64,000 nucleotides of DNA from Glaciecola nitratireducens FR1064 (GCF_000226565.1 NC_016041.1:434001-498000); one strand, 5' to 3'. Positions 35,400-45,698 are shown, counted from the stretch's first letter. Numbers and translations: made by a program. Notes: generated by a model from the sequence alone, not told the origin.

Positions 35400-35543
35400 A
35401 TTAACTAAACTAAAATTGAAAAAGCGACGTTAAAAGTTAACGATTCTTAAAAACTGCTAATAAAGCAGCGCTACTGGACGATATAGTATAATAATAATCA
35501 GAAGTTTAGTCTTCTGGACCTTTTCTGTCTTCTAGAGAGTGTT

Positions 35544-36500
35544 ATGTCTAATCTAATGTCATCAATTGATCAACGCACGCAGCTAGTGGGTGAAAACCGC
35601 CTAGAGTTGCTGATGTTTAAATTAGGTTCACGGCACACGTTTGCGCTTAACGTATTTAAAGTGAGGGAGGTTATTACCGTGCCTCCACTGAATCAACTGC
35701 CTGGCTCTCACCATCACATTAAAGGCATAACAAATTATCGTGGCGGGTCAATTCCTATTATTGATCTGAGAACAGCGATCCATTTGAGCAATAACAGTGC
35801 GCATTATGAGCCTCAAAACGTGATTATTACTGAATATAATAGAAGCGTCCAAGGGTTCCTGATAGGGCAAATAATGAATATCGTGAACACATCATGGAGT
35901 GACATTCAGCCACCTCCGACTTCGGCTGGAAAAAATAACTATTTGACTGCATTCACTCGAGTTGAAAATGATGGTGAAATGGAGCTTGTCGAAATCATCG
36001 ATGTTGAAAAAGTACTCTCAGAAATCATTGAGTACGATACCTCCATTTCAGAAGACCTGTTAGATTCAGATATAAAAGAACACTTGGTGGGTCAGAAAGT
36101 GTTAGTTGTCGATGATTCGTCAACTGCCCGTGGCCAGATACGCGAGACGCTCACTCAATTAGGTATTGAAATCATTGAGGAAAAAGACGGATTAAGAGCT
36201 CTGAATCTTTTGCAGAGTTGGGCCGACGAAGGTAAGGTTGTTACCGATGAAATTCTAATGATGTTTACAGATGCCGAAATGCCGCAAATGGACGGTTATC
36301 GACTCACCGCTGAAGTACGTAAAGACCCCAGAATGTCAGACTTATTTATAGCCTTAAATACGTCACTGAGCGGCACATTTAATGAAGCGATGGTTGAAAA
36401 AGTTGGCTGTAATCGCTTTATTTCTAAATTTCAGCCGGACTTACTGGTAGACGTTGTTCAGGAAAGAATGCGGGAAGTTTTGAAAGCTAATGAAAATTAA
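35544..36500 (+). CDS. cheV: Chemotaxis protein CheV (CheW-like plus receiver domain)
   Basis: A 318-residue adaptor with a CheW-like domain (residues about 15-160) and a C-terminal receiver domain (about 185-315). The phosphoacceptor is Asp243 in MMFTDAEMPQMDG, and the acidic pocket is LVVDDSSTARG. It couples receptors to CheA and damps signalling when phosphorylated. It stands alone on the plus strand, 144 nt after the ABC permease; a perfect TATAAT box lies at 35487-35492 but without a clear -35. No other chemotaxis genes are in the window. Confidence 0.93.
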   Translation: MSNLMSSIDQRTQLVGENRLELLMFKLGSRHTFALNVFKVREVITVPPLNQLPGSHHHIKGITNYRGGSIPIIDLRTAIHLSNNSAHYEPQNVIITEYNRSVQGFLIGQIMNIVNTSWSDIQPPPTSAGKNNYLTAFTRVENDGEMELVEIIDVEKVLSEIIEYDTSISEDLLDSDIKEHLVGQKVLVVDDSSTARGQIRETLTQLGIEIIEEKDGLRALNLLQSWADEGKVVTDEILMMFTDAEMPQMDGYRLTAEVRKDPRMSDLFIALNTSLSGTFNEAMVEKVGCNRFISKFQPDLLVDVVQERMREVLKANEN

Positions 36501-36645
36501 ATTGGCATTTTAATCTAGTAATGAATTTCACTGCCATTTACCTTGCTAATAGTTGACGGTAGCTGATGTATTAATTGCAGTGAAACTAGGCTTTTACTGC
36601 AATATGCAATAACCTAAGCGTATTACTTACGATTAGGTCTCCAAA

Positions 36646-37269
36646 ATGATGAAGTTAACTACCCTCAGTGTTCTTTTTATTAGTCTCTCCCTTTGCGTTT
36701 CGGCGTCCGCTGGAGCAGTGGTCAAGCCAGCACCTTTGGTGTCTATACCAACCCATGACAATTTTTTTAACAGTATTGCAAAACATTGCGGCAAGGCGTT
36801 CGAGGGTAAAGTTGTATTTGATAACGATCCCAGTCCTGCATTCGATGATAAGTTAGTAATGCATGTCAGAAAATGTTCTGAAGAACAGCTACAAATTCCA
36901 TTTCACGTTGGACCCGATTCGTCACGCACATGGATAATTACTAAAACCGGTAGCGGCTTGAGTTTAAAGCACGATCATAGACACAATGATGGTAGCGATG
37001 ATTCGTTAACAATGTATGGCGGACACACTGTTGATGCAGGTTATAATCAAGTTCAGTCATTCCCTGCGGATCAATATTCTAAAGAACTATTCACGCAAAG
37101 CGGTATTCCACAGTCTAATGGAAATACATGGCAAATGTTCATTTATGAAGAAAAGTTTACCTATAGAATGGTGCGTGAAGGCAGGGAGTTTCGTGTTGAC
37201 TTCGATTTAAGTAAGCCGATCGAGACCCCAACTGCGCCTTGGGGATACAGTGACGAAAATAGTCAGTAA
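36646..37269 (+). CDS. Secreted protein of unknown function
   Basis: A 207-residue protein with a signal peptide (residues 1-22, ending ASA). The mature part has two Cys (HCGKAFEG and RKCSEEQ) that could form a disulfide, a His-rich HDHRHNDGS stretch and an acidic character. I do not recognise the family. The HDHRHNDG segment with GGHTVDAGY following may bind a metal, but this is only composition. It precedes the protease-FHA pair by 97 nt on the same strand, which may mean co-transcription. Confidence 0.7.
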   Translation: MMKLTTLSVLFISLSLCVSASAGAVVKPAPLVSIPTHDNFFNSIAKHCGKAFEGKVVFDNDPSPAFDDKLVMHVRKCSEEQLQIPFHVGPDSSRTWIITKTGSGLSLKHDHRHNDGSDDSLTMYGGHTVDAGYNQVQSFPADQYSKELFTQSGIPQSNGNTWQMFIYEEKFTYRMVREGREFRVDFDLSKPIETPTAPWGYSDENSQ

Positions 37270-37366
37270 TATGGCATCCCTATTTGTAGATAAAAAATCG
37301 ACTGCTTGGATTGAATGTTAATATAATAATCATCATGCACTTCAAAACAAGGAAGCAACAAATTAC

Positions 37367-38632
37367 ATGCTAGGATTAAAGCAATATTGTATTTTCTTTA
37401 CGCTTATTTTGTGCGTATCGGCAAGCCAAGCTGCAGATTTTGCGGAAAATTTGTACACAGGTTATAAAGAAGTTCTCTATCAAATCAAAATTATTGATAA
37501 CGAGTCAGGGCAAAAATCAACCATAGGTTCGGGCTTCATTATTAATGGGCAAGGGCTAGCGGTGACTAATTATCACGTGGTATCCGATTTCATTTTATAT
37601 CCTGATAAAAACCGTATCGAAGTAGAAGATATTGACGGTAAGGTAAGCCAAGCTTCGTTGGTTAACTTCGACGTTATTAACGACTTAGCCTTAATTCGAA
37701 TTCAAGGGGATACTCTCCGCAGTAAGTACTTACCTATTGCAACACAGTTGCCAACTCAGGGCTCGACAATCTATTCATTGGGCAATCCCCACGACTTGGG
37801 CATGATAGTTGTACCGGGCACATACAACGGGCTAAAGCAGAACAGCTTCTATCAAAAGATACACTTTACCGGTTCTGTTAACTCAGGCATGAGCGGTGGC
37901 CCTGTGGTAAATGAGAGCGGGGAGGCAATGGGGGTTAACGTTGCGACAGCCGGCAATCAGCTTGGCTTTTTAGTTCCTCTGAACAAGTTAAAAGCGTTAA
38001 TCAATAAAAATAAAACGATTGAAATTGGTGACTATAAAAAAATAATCGCGGAACAATTACAGCAAAATCAACAGCAACTAATTGCTGAGCTAACCGCAGT
38101 TCAATGGCCAAAAACACCATTGGGACTGGCCGATGTGCCCGACGCAATGGCCGACTTTATAACTTGTTGGGGAGGCTCAAACGCTGACGATAAAGAAGCT
38201 CAGTATCTTGCTGTGCGCAAGTCGTGCTCTCTTGATCAAACCATTTATATCAGTAGGAGAATGCAGACCGGTCGGGTTGCCGCTAATTTTGAATGGTATT
38301 CAAGCGACAAGCTAAATAGTTTTCGCTTCTACAACATGATTGATGAACAAATGCGCATGATGACGTATCAAGACGGCAGGTCAAAAGAAGACTTTTCAGA
38401 ATATCAATGTCAGCGAGATGTGATGAAAAATGTCAATAATGTGAAGTTTAAATCTGCAATTTGCGTCAAAAATTATAAAGAGTTTGATGGCTTATTTGAT
38501 GTATTGTTTGTCTCTGCAACCCTAGATCAGTCGAACGCCAGCTTAGTTTCGCTGTTTTACCTTTCAGGGATCAGTCAGGCGTCTTATAAAGCGTTTACGC
38601 CCGTGTTTATGGACGCAATATCATGGCAGTAG
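37367..38632 (+). CDS. Periplasmic trypsin-like serine protease
   Basis: A 421-residue exported protease. After a signal peptide (about 1-23) a trypsin-like domain holds the triad His70 (TNYHVV), Asp106 (NDLALI) and Ser176 (GMSGGP), in the DegP-like order, but no PDZ domain follows. Instead a C-terminal domain (about 220-421) with five or more Cys residues and no recognised family is present. The start of the next gene overlaps the end of this one by 10 nt, so the protease and the FHA membrane protein are translationally coupled and probably act together; this pairing is the interesting point. Confidence 0.85.
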   Translation: MLGLKQYCIFFTLILCVSASQAADFAENLYTGYKEVLYQIKIIDNESGQKSTIGSGFIINGQGLAVTNYHVVSDFILYPDKNRIEVEDIDGKVSQASLVNFDVINDLALIRIQGDTLRSKYLPIATQLPTQGSTIYSLGNPHDLGMIVVPGTYNGLKQNSFYQKIHFTGSVNSGMSGGPVVNESGEAMGVNVATAGNQLGFLVPLNKLKALINKNKTIEIGDYKKIIAEQLQQNQQQLIAELTAVQWPKTPLGLADVPDAMADFITCWGGSNADDKEAQYLAVRKSCSLDQTIYISRRMQTGRVAANFEWYSSDKLNSFRFYNMIDEQMRMMTYQDGRSKEDFSEYQCQRDVMKNVNNVKFKSAICVKNYKEFDGLFDVLFVSATLDQSNASLVSLFYLSGISQASYKAFTPVFMDAISWQ

Positions 38633-39579
38633 TTATCGAACTTCTTTCTCGAAACAATCAGGTGCTTAGCCACCAGGTTCTTGGCTTATCTTCAGCCACG
38701 CTTGGACGCGCATTTTCGTGCGACAAGCATATTGACGATCCTTATGTGTGTGCACAGCACCTAAATATCAGCATTGATGAGTCGGGTGCAATTAATATTC
38801 AGGATAATGATTCGGTAAACGGTGTCAGGGTGAATGGTAAGGTGGTGTCAGAAGCGCAAGTAAATGCTGACGATATTATCACCGTCGGCAGGAGTCGTTT
38901 TAGAATCTTTGCTGCAGATAGCAGTTTGGCGCCGACAAAAAAGCTAAATCCGATGGAAGAATATATCGATCGATTTGCAAAAAGACGGTTCTTTTTCAGT
39001 TTATTAATTGCACTCACTATTCTTACCACCATCGACTCTTACTTTGGCACGTTTAGCAAATTCGAGGTTAGTAGCTTGATAGCGAGCATTGGCGGGATGC
39101 TTCTGGTGGTTTGCATTGTCCCTTTTATATTTGCTTTGCTATCGATATTGAATAAAAAAGACGCGCGTTTAATCACTCAGTTCAATTTGGTTTTAGTCAG
39201 CGTGGTAAGTGTGTTGTTATTTTCGTATCTTATTAAATTCTTACTATTTAATTTCGACAAAACAAGTCTTGTTGTCTCTGTCGAAACCCTCTTTACTTGG
39301 GGATGCTCAATCGTCGTATTTTGGCTAGCGTTGTATGTCGCTTTTCATCAAAGCAATCGTAAAAGAAATGCGATTGTGTTTGCTGTTTTTGGCGCATTAG
39401 CCTGTGCAAAGCTTCTGCCTGGGTTCTTCGATGAAAACAATTATATTGAGAACCCTAATGCAAATGCTTTTATCATTAGTCCTATCTTTTTGATTTCAAA
39501 ACCCGAGTCGACTCAGGATTTTGTTAGCAGCGCTGAAGCTTTATTTGTGAAAGCTGAACAAGAGAGTGACGATCTTTAA
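38623..39579 (+). CDS. FHA-domain membrane protein
   Basis: A 318-residue protein with an N-terminal forkhead-associated domain (about 1-95; phosphothreonine-binding features LGRAF, HLNI and NGVRVNG) and five or six membrane helices after residue 125. FHA domains read phosphorylated Thr; no signal peptide precedes it, so the FHA domain is cytoplasmic and the helices follow. The start overlaps the protease gene by 10 nt. Taken together, a phospho-reading membrane protein and an envelope protease look like a small signalling pair, but no Ser/Thr kinase gene is in the window. The C-terminal tail is cytoplasmic or periplasmic depending on helix count. Confidence 0.82.
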   Translation: MAVVIELLSRNNQVLSHQVLGLSSATLGRAFSCDKHIDDPYVCAQHLNISIDESGAINIQDNDSVNGVRVNGKVVSEAQVNADDIITVGRSRFRIFAADSSLAPTKKLNPMEEYIDRFAKRRFFFSLLIALTILTTIDSYFGTFSKFEVSSLIASIGGMLLVVCIVPFIFALLSILNKKDARLITQFNLVLVSVVSVLLFSYLIKFLLFNFDKTSLVVSVETLFTWGCSIVVFWLALYVAFHQSNRKRNAIVFAVFGALACAKLLPGFFDENNYIENPNANAFIISPIFLISKPESTQDFVSSAEALFVKAEQESDDL

Positions 39580-39687
39580 AGTGAGATTGTGTCAATAAAC
39601 TAAATCGGCTTTTGACACGTAACTCTTGCACTTACTAAAAACTTAGGGCTGACGCTTAGCCCACTATACTGGGCTACGAAACTATTT

Positions 39688-40521
39688 ATGGATCTTATTT
39701 TTTTTGACTTAGATGGAACGTTATTAAACGACGAATCTAAAATATCAACTTTTACGAAAGATACACTCGTCTTGCTAAGAGAAAAAAATATAGCTTACAC
39801 CGTTGCAACTGGGCGCACTATGCTCTCTGCGAAATCTATAGTAGACGGTCATTACTTCGATTTACCCCAAATTTATAATAATGGGGTGACGGTATGGGAT
39901 CCTAAAATTCAACAATTGTCTCTTGAAAATCTGCTTGATAATGCAGAAATTTCAGCAATTATTAATTCGTCGTTGTCCCATGGGATCACACCGTTCGTTA
40001 ACGCGATTGGCAACTATAAGCAGCAAAATCATCATCACATTATCTATCATGCTGAGACACTTCATGAGGTAGAAAAAGAGTTAGTGAATAAGTATTTTTC
40101 CCGCACCGACGCAAAACTCTTGCCTTTGCACGCTTTACCTTCTGATAGCCAAGTAACTAATATCAGCATGATTGGATTGGCAGATACAATTCACGAAATG
40201 TGGCTTGAACTAAACACCTATGAAAACCTCATTGCCTATTCAGGTAAGGCCTTAGAAGGAGAAAGATACAGTTGGATGGATGTGCATCACTGCCGCGCTA
40301 GTAAAGGAAATGCAGTAACAAATTTAAAACAACAGTTAGGCGCTAGTAACATTATCTGTTTTGGCGACGGTGATAATGATTTAAGCATGTTTGCGCTTGC
40401 TGATGAAAGCTATGCCCCAGACAATGCAAAAGCAGAAATCAAAAAGTCTGCGACCGCTACGATAGGTCATAATCACAAAGATGGTATTGCGCACTTTTTG
40501 CGTGAGCGTTTCTCGCTGTAG
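39688..40521 (+). CDS. HAD-IIB family phosphatase (Cof-like)
   Basis: A 277-residue hydrolase of the HAD superfamily, Cof/sugar-phosphatase subgroup. The nucleophile motif is FFDLDGTLL (Asp8, Asp10), motif II has ATGRT, and motif III/IV reads FGDGDNDLSMF with the conserved Asp pair. A cap domain of the IIB type lies between. It probably removes phosphate from small sugar or nucleotide phosphates; substrate unknown. The ATG at 39688 lacks a strong ribosome binding site. Stands alone. Confidence 0.88.
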   Translation: MDLIFFDLDGTLLNDESKISTFTKDTLVLLREKNIAYTVATGRTMLSAKSIVDGHYFDLPQIYNNGVTVWDPKIQQLSLENLLDNAEISAIINSSLSHGITPFVNAIGNYKQQNHHHIIYHAETLHEVEKELVNKYFSRTDAKLLPLHALPSDSQVTNISMIGLADTIHEMWLELNTYENLIAYSGKALEGERYSWMDVHHCRASKGNAVTNLKQQLGASNIICFGDGDNDLSMFALADESYAPDNAKAEIKKSATATIGHNHKDGIAHFLRERFSL

Positions 40522-40919
40522 TTTAGCTTTCGCTATTATTGGTTTGCGGTTAGGGTGCCATCAACCATATCAGGAAAGATAGCGATGCTTTTTATTGCAT
40601 CGTTTTCAGGTCTACAAATTTCGCCGGTGAAATCAATCGTTAACTTTTTAAAAATTGCGTTTTTATAAGACGAGCAGAGGCGAACCACTAGCTTGCAATA
40701 TGAGTTTTTTGATCTCAATGCAAGATTGGCCCATACTTAGAAGGGTTAGTTAAAACTGTAATCACTTTATTCTGCTTAGTTACTATGCGGATAATGTGGT
40801 CTGCATGTTTTAGATCAGGAGCCTACTCTTTTGATTTAATATTTTGCCAAGGTTTGTTTCGTCATGAGCAAGCAGGTGAGACAACAATACGAAAATAAAT
40901 CATGACAGAGGAGTATTTA
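40522..40919. other. Intergenic region with a possible remnant frame
   Basis: About 400 bases without an accepted gene. On the minus strand a frame of some 60 codons (40536-40718) is preceded by a stop codon and has no start with a ribosome binding site; it could be the tail of a decayed gene. No hairpin terminator stands out. Confidence 0.35.
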
Positions 40920-41711
40920 GTGGACAAGATTAAAATTATTTCAATTACGGCGATCGTAATATTAGTGGCTGTATTTGGATTTATTTATTTACAACCAGCT
41001 AAGAATACCGTGAACAACATCCCCAGCGTAGATTACGCTAGCGATCCTGTTCCAGACTTCAATGAATACGAAAGAGTTCAAGACAAAAAGCGCGCTTTCT
41101 TCGACTATTTAAAGCCCGCTATAGCCTCTCAAAATGAATACATCTCTACCGTCCGCGCTTTGATCATGAAGTATCAGGAAATGCACTCTGATGGACAAGC
41201 ATATTCTGAGAGCGAACAAGAAGAATTAGATTGGTTAATCAATGAATACCGAGTCACCAATAGCGAAGAACTAAAGCCTGTATTTACGGAATTACTTCGT
41301 AAAGTTGATGTAATACCGGAAGATTTAGTGCTAGTTCAAACGGCTAATGAGTCAGCGTGGGGAACCTCTAGATTTGCTCGAAAGGGCTACAATTTCTTTG
41401 GTTTGTGGTGCTTTGAGAAAGGCTGTGGCTTTGTCCCAAATCGTCGTAACGAAGGTGCTAGTCATGAAGTGGCAAAGTTCGACGACCTTACTGAAGCTAT
41501 GTACTCTTACATGCGTAATCTTAATAGCCATCCAGCTTATAAGGATTTACGCGCGATCCGTTTGCAGCATCGCAATGCACAAAAAGAAGTGACGGGCCAT
41601 GCTTTGGCTGAAGGCTTAAGTAAGTACTCGGAGCGTGGTGAAGAATATATCGAAGAATTACGTCAAATGATAAGAGTTAATCAAAGCTTTATTTCTTCTG
41701 AGGGCATCTAA
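40920..41711 (+). CDS. Bax-like glucosaminidase
   Basis: A 263-residue protein with an N-terminal membrane helix (about residues 5-24) and a C-terminal glucosaminidase domain of the E. coli Bax type. The catalytic Glu lies in ANESAWGTSRFARKGYN, the signature of this family, and a Cys pair occurs in WCFEKGCGF. It probably cleaves peptidoglycan in the envelope. GAGGAG lies 6 nt before a GTG at 40920, which I take as the start; an ATG 18 nt upstream would place that site inside the coding region. Convergent with cdd. Confidence 0.85.
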   Translation: MDKIKIISITAIVILVAVFGFIYLQPAKNTVNNIPSVDYASDPVPDFNEYERVQDKKRAFFDYLKPAIASQNEYISTVRALIMKYQEMHSDGQAYSESEQEELDWLINEYRVTNSEELKPVFTELLRKVDVIPEDLVLVQTANESAWGTSRFARKGYNFFGLWCFEKGCGFVPNRRNEGASHEVAKFDDLTEAMYSYMRNLNSHPAYKDLRAIRLQHRNAQKEVTGHALAEGLSKYSERGEEYIEELRQMIRVNQSFISSEGI

Positions 41712-41742
41712 GAATATGGCTGCTATTGGCAATTATATACGC

Positions 41743-42147
41743 TCAGCCTAAATCAAACCTGTTAGGTAATAATTCACCTAATGTGCTCTCCCAACTTTTG
41801 TTCAGTGCTTTGTTTACGCAAAGCACTGGCGCAACGGGGTCTTGCATGAACTCAGTCACTACCTGTCTGCATGCGCCACAAGGCGAAATTGGGTCGGATT
41901 GATTGGACATGACGTACAGCGCTTTTATAGATTGCATTCCGTCAATGACCGCAGCGGAAATAGCTGAGCGCTCCGCGCATACGGTTAGTCCATATGATAC
42001 GTTTTCGATATTGACACCATACGCGACGCGCTCTTCGCCGTTGGTTTCGTATACTATCGCAGCAACAACTTGAACGCCTGAATAAGGACTGTGAGAGTAG
42101 CCCAGATGTTGTGTAAGACCCTGCATTATTTCTTGTTTATTTAACAT
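41743..42147 (-). CDS. cdd: Cytidine deaminase
   Basis: A 134-residue homotetrameric-type deaminase converting cytidine and deoxycytidine to uridine and deoxyuridine. The zinc site is CAERSA (catalytic Glu in the same motif) and PCGACRQ. Length fits the short tetrameric class, not the longer E. coli dimeric class. Single gene, convergent with the Bax-like gene 31 nt away and divergent from the tricorn-like protease. Confidence 0.93.
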   Translation of the reverse strand: MLNKQEIMQGLTQHLGYSHSPYSGVQVVAAIVYETNGEERVAYGVNIENVSYGLTVCAERSAISAAVIDGMQSIKALYVMSNQSDPISPCGACRQVVTEFMQDPVAPVLCVNKALNKSWESTLGELLPNRFDLG

Positions 42148-42397
42148 TCCAATACTTTATTTATTTTATAACCATTTATACTTTCGACGGCATCATACAA
42201 TGTTGTCATAGTAACAGCAAAGCCTTCCTAAACTGTCAAAAGATGCACTCGTATGTCGATCTAATAGAAAATTTGGTAAATAGAATCACATTTTAATTAC
42301 TCTTTATGCGTTCAGTATACTACTATCATTGTTGAAGGTTTATACACGACTATCAAAACAAACAATCAACAAATGACACTATTCAGGAAAGGACACC

Positions 42398-45300
42398 ATG
42401 AAGAAAATATTAAAATTTGTTAGTGCAAGTCTACCGATGTTGCTTATCAGCTCAATGGCGTTTTCCAATGCGACTAAAATGCTAGAGCAACCGGATCTGT
42501 CAGATAACCATATTACTTTTGTTTACGCTGGCGATATTTGGTTAGCAAATCGCGACGGCAGTAATCCGAAACGTCTAATCAGTGACAATGAGACACAAAT
42601 GCGACCGCATTTTTCTCCTGATGGCTCACACGTCGCTTTCACAGCTGACTATGGTAATAATCAAGACGTTTATATTGTCTCAATTAATGGAGGAGAGGCA
42701 ACGCGGCTCACTTGGCATCCTGTTGATGACATGGTCGAGGGATGGTCAAATGATGGTAAACGCGTGGTGTTTACCAGCATGCGTGAAGTGAATCACAATC
42801 GTTCTCCGCAAATGTTTGAAGTCGGTATTGAAGGCGGACACCCTCTCAAAGTCATGGAAGCCAGGGCAGTAGATCCAGTGTGGGCGGCAGATGGCGAGAC
42901 AATTGCCTACCGACCATTCCATAAAGCGCATAGAGGGGCAAGTGGTTGGCGTCAACACCGAGGCGGAACAACGCCACCTGTATGGATTTATAATACGAAG
43001 AGCAGTAAAACAATAGAAGTACCAAAGCCAAACAGCAATGATTTTGAACCGATGTGGATAGGTAATGACCTGTACTTATTATCTGATCGAGATGGCTCAG
43101 TTGCGCTTCATCATTACACAACTGAGGGCACGGTAAGCAAAGTGCTCGATACGAAACCTTGGGATATTCTCAGTGCTAATGCACACGGGTCTGAAATTAT
43201 TTTTGAAGCGGGTGGTGAGTTGCTTATGCACGATACCAACACTAAGAAAACGCAGACGCTGGCTATCGAAATTAATCCCGACTTACCACAACGAAGAGTT
43301 GCTTGGAAAGACGTTAGCAGCAATATCGAATTTGCCTCGCTTTCTCCTACTGGCAAACGCGCAGCTATCGTTGCAAGAGGAGAAGTGTTTACTGTGCCTC
43401 TTAAAGATGGTGCAACACGCAACGTATCCCAAAGCGATGGGATAAGGGAGATGACCGCGATATGGTCTGTAGATGGCAGTAAAATTGCCTACCTTTCTGA
43501 TGCTTCAGGCGCTTATGAGTTAATTATCAGTGACCAATTCGGCAAACAGCAAGGCAGCAGTTACGCCTTGACTAAAGTAAAAACAAACTACTTTGAGTTA
43601 GTCGCTTTTGCGGATAATGACAGCAAAGTAATTTACCGCGATAGTCACTTAAACTTGAAATATTTTGATTTGAAAAAGAAAAAATCTTATGTGATTGGCA
43701 CTGATCCAAGGCGCAAGGGTTTTGTAGAAGGGTCTCAACAAATAGCTGTTTCACCAGACAGCAAATGGCTTGCCTATTCATTATTAGGGCCAAGTAATAA
43801 TCAAATATTGTACCTCTACAATTTCGAATCCGGCAAAGCATCACCAATAACTCGTGGAATGAGTGACGCAGCACAACCTGCGTTTTCTGTTGATGGCGAA
43901 TACTTATACTTTTCTGCATCTACCAATCGCGGCCCCACGGTTGCTTCCATCGATATGTCTCAGCAAGACAGGCCTTATCGTGCGGCCTTATATGCTGCTG
44001 TTTTATCCTCTGCGGGCAAGTCGCCGCTGCTGCCAAAATCCGATGAGGAAATCTCTTTAGAAAAAGCGTCTGACGAAAAAAAGGATAAAAAGAACGAAGA
44101 TGCTGAAGTTCAAGCCACTCGTGTTGACTTAGACGGAATAATGGATCGCATCGTTGCACTCCCTATCGCAGAAAAAAACTATTCACACCTTGCTGTCGGC
44201 TCTGACGAAGCGCTTTACTATATTGACCGTCCGCAGCCAGGTTCAGGCCTCGACGCTTCAGGAAACGCTGCAGATAAAAGCAATTTAATGCGTTTCGATA
44301 TGACAGAAAAAAAGTCTACCCAAGTGATAAGCGACGTTGTTAACTTTGTACTAAGCCACGATGCAAAGACGATACTGCACGCCTCTTCAGAGGGTGAATG
44401 GCAAACCGCTGAGATCGGAGCAAAGATTGAAAGCAAGCCACTTAATACTGCTGAATTGAAAATGAAAATTGATCCAATGAAAGAATGGGCTCAAATTTTC
44501 GAGGACACATGGCGTATGCAGGTGGATTACTTTTATGCAGAGAACTTGCATGGAATAGACTGGCAGGGTGTTTACAAGCAATATCGTCCACTACTCGATC
44601 ACGTTGGTACACGAGCTGACCTAAACAAGCTAATCGTTGCAATGATTTCGGAACTACAGGTGGGTCACAATAGAGCTTATGGCGGTGATGTTTTTAATCC
44701 AAGCACCGTTAACGTAGGCTTGCTTGGTGCCGATGTTCGCTATGAAAACGGCGCGTTTCGTTTAGCTAAAATCTATACCGGCGAAAGTTGGAACCCCTAT
44801 TTAAATACCCCCTTAGGCATACCGGGGATCGATATCAAGCAAGGAGATTATATATTAGCGGTAAACGGCAAAGCGTTTTCTGCTAACGACAATTTTTTTG
44901 CGGCTTTCGAGAATACCGCAGGCAAACAAGTTAGTTTGTTGGTAAGTGCGGATCCAAAAGGCAAGGAATCGAGAAAAGTGACTGTTGTGCCGATGAACAA
45001 CGAACGAATTGCGCGCCAGTGGTCGTGGATAGAGGCTAACCGTAAGTATGTAGATGAGCAATCTAAGGGACAAGTTGGTTATGTTTATGTGCCCAATACT
45101 GCAGATGCAGGGTTTACATATTTCAACCGCATGTTCTTTGCGCAGTTAGATAAGAAGGCGATGATTATTGATGAACGCTCGAACGGTGGTGGTCAAATTG
45201 CCAACTATATTACGGATGTATTATCGAGTACTTATTTAGCTGGGTTTAAAGATCGTGACGGTGAAGTGTATGGTTCGCCCGTTGGCGCACTTGATGGGCC

Positions 45301-45679
45301 CAAAGTGATGCTAATAGATCAAGATGCAGGCTCTGGTGGCGACTTTCTACCTTATGCCTTCAAATATGAAGGGATTGGCAAACTTATCGGTACTCGTACT
45401 TGGGGGGGCTTAATTGGTATTTCTCACAACCCCGCGTTCATAGATGGTGGACAAATGAGTGTGCCGTTCATTCGCATATTTGATGCAAAAGGTGAGTGGC
45501 TGGCAGAAAATACGGGCATTGCTCCCGATATCGAAGTTAAACTCATGCCTGCTGAAGTTAATAAAGGAATCGATCCACAGCTAGACCGAGGCATTAAACA
45601 AATGATGGATGAACTAAAAGCCTTTACTCCTATTCGTGCTGTAGAAACACCGAAAATACCGACTGAGTTGGGTCTCTAA
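42398..45679 (+). CDS. Tricorn-like S41 protease
   Basis: A 1093-residue exported protein with a signal peptide (1-24), two beta-propeller regions (about 30-320 and 320-680, with repeats such as PHFSPDGSHVAFTAD), a tricorn C1 domain, a PDZ-like domain (about 770-860) and a C-terminal S41 peptidase domain. Catalytic residues visible are His757 in QVGHNRAYGG and Ser979 in DAGSGGDF; Glu in ENTGIAPD completes the tricorn-type set. Likely degrades peptides in the periplasm. A strong terminator follows. It is a single gene; the AGGAAAGG region lies shortly before the ATG. Confidence 0.92.
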   Translation: MKKILKFVSASLPMLLISSMAFSNATKMLEQPDLSDNHITFVYAGDIWLANRDGSNPKRLISDNETQMRPHFSPDGSHVAFTADYGNNQDVYIVSINGGEATRLTWHPVDDMVEGWSNDGKRVVFTSMREVNHNRSPQMFEVGIEGGHPLKVMEARAVDPVWAADGETIAYRPFHKAHRGASGWRQHRGGTTPPVWIYNTKSSKTIEVPKPNSNDFEPMWIGNDLYLLSDRDGSVALHHYTTEGTVSKVLDTKPWDILSANAHGSEIIFEAGGELLMHDTNTKKTQTLAIEINPDLPQRRVAWKDVSSNIEFASLSPTGKRAAIVARGEVFTVPLKDGATRNVSQSDGIREMTAIWSVDGSKIAYLSDASGAYELIISDQFGKQQGSSYALTKVKTNYFELVAFADNDSKVIYRDSHLNLKYFDLKKKKSYVIGTDPRRKGFVEGSQQIAVSPDSKWLAYSLLGPSNNQILYLYNFESGKASPITRGMSDAAQPAFSVDGEYLYFSASTNRGPTVASIDMSQQDRPYRAALYAAVLSSAGKSPLLPKSDEEISLEKASDEKKDKKNEDAEVQATRVDLDGIMDRIVALPIAEKNYSHLAVGSDEALYYIDRPQPGSGLDASGNAADKSNLMRFDMTEKKSTQVISDVVNFVLSHDAKTILHASSEGEWQTAEIGAKIESKPLNTAELKMKIDPMKEWAQIFEDTWRMQVDYFYAENLHGIDWQGVYKQYRPLLDHVGTRADLNKLIVAMISELQVGHNRAYGGDVFNPSTVNVGLLGADVRYENGAFRLAKIYTGESWNPYLNTPLGIPGIDIKQGDYILAVNGKAFSANDNFFAAFENTAGKQVSLLVSADPKGKESRKVTVVPMNNERIARQWSWIEANRKYVDEQSKGQVGYVYVPNTADAGFTYFNRMFFAQLDKKAMIIDERSNGGGQIANYITDVLSSTYLAGFKDRDGEVYGSPVGALDGPKVMLIDQDAGSGGDFLPYAFKYEGIGKLIGTRTWGGLIGISHNPAFIDGGQMSVPFIRIFDAKGEWLAENTGIAPDIEVKLMPAEVNKGIDPQLDRGIKQMMDELKAFTPIRAVETPKIPTELGL

Positions 45680-45698
45680 GGAGAGTAAACATTTGTGT

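Noticed and set aside
35461-35492. Possible sigma-28 (flagellar) promoter before cheV
   Set aside because: TAAA and GATA elements are present but the spacing is 3 nt too short; only a TATAAT box is convincing.
36575-36602. Hairpin between cheV and the secreted protein gene, as terminator
   Set aside because: An 11-bp stem exists (36575-36585 with 36592-36602) but no U-run follows, so terminator function is not supported.
40536-40718. 60-codon minus-strand frame after the HAD gene
   Set aside because: Begins at a TTG without a ribosome binding site shortly after an in-frame stop; at most a remnant of a decayed gene.
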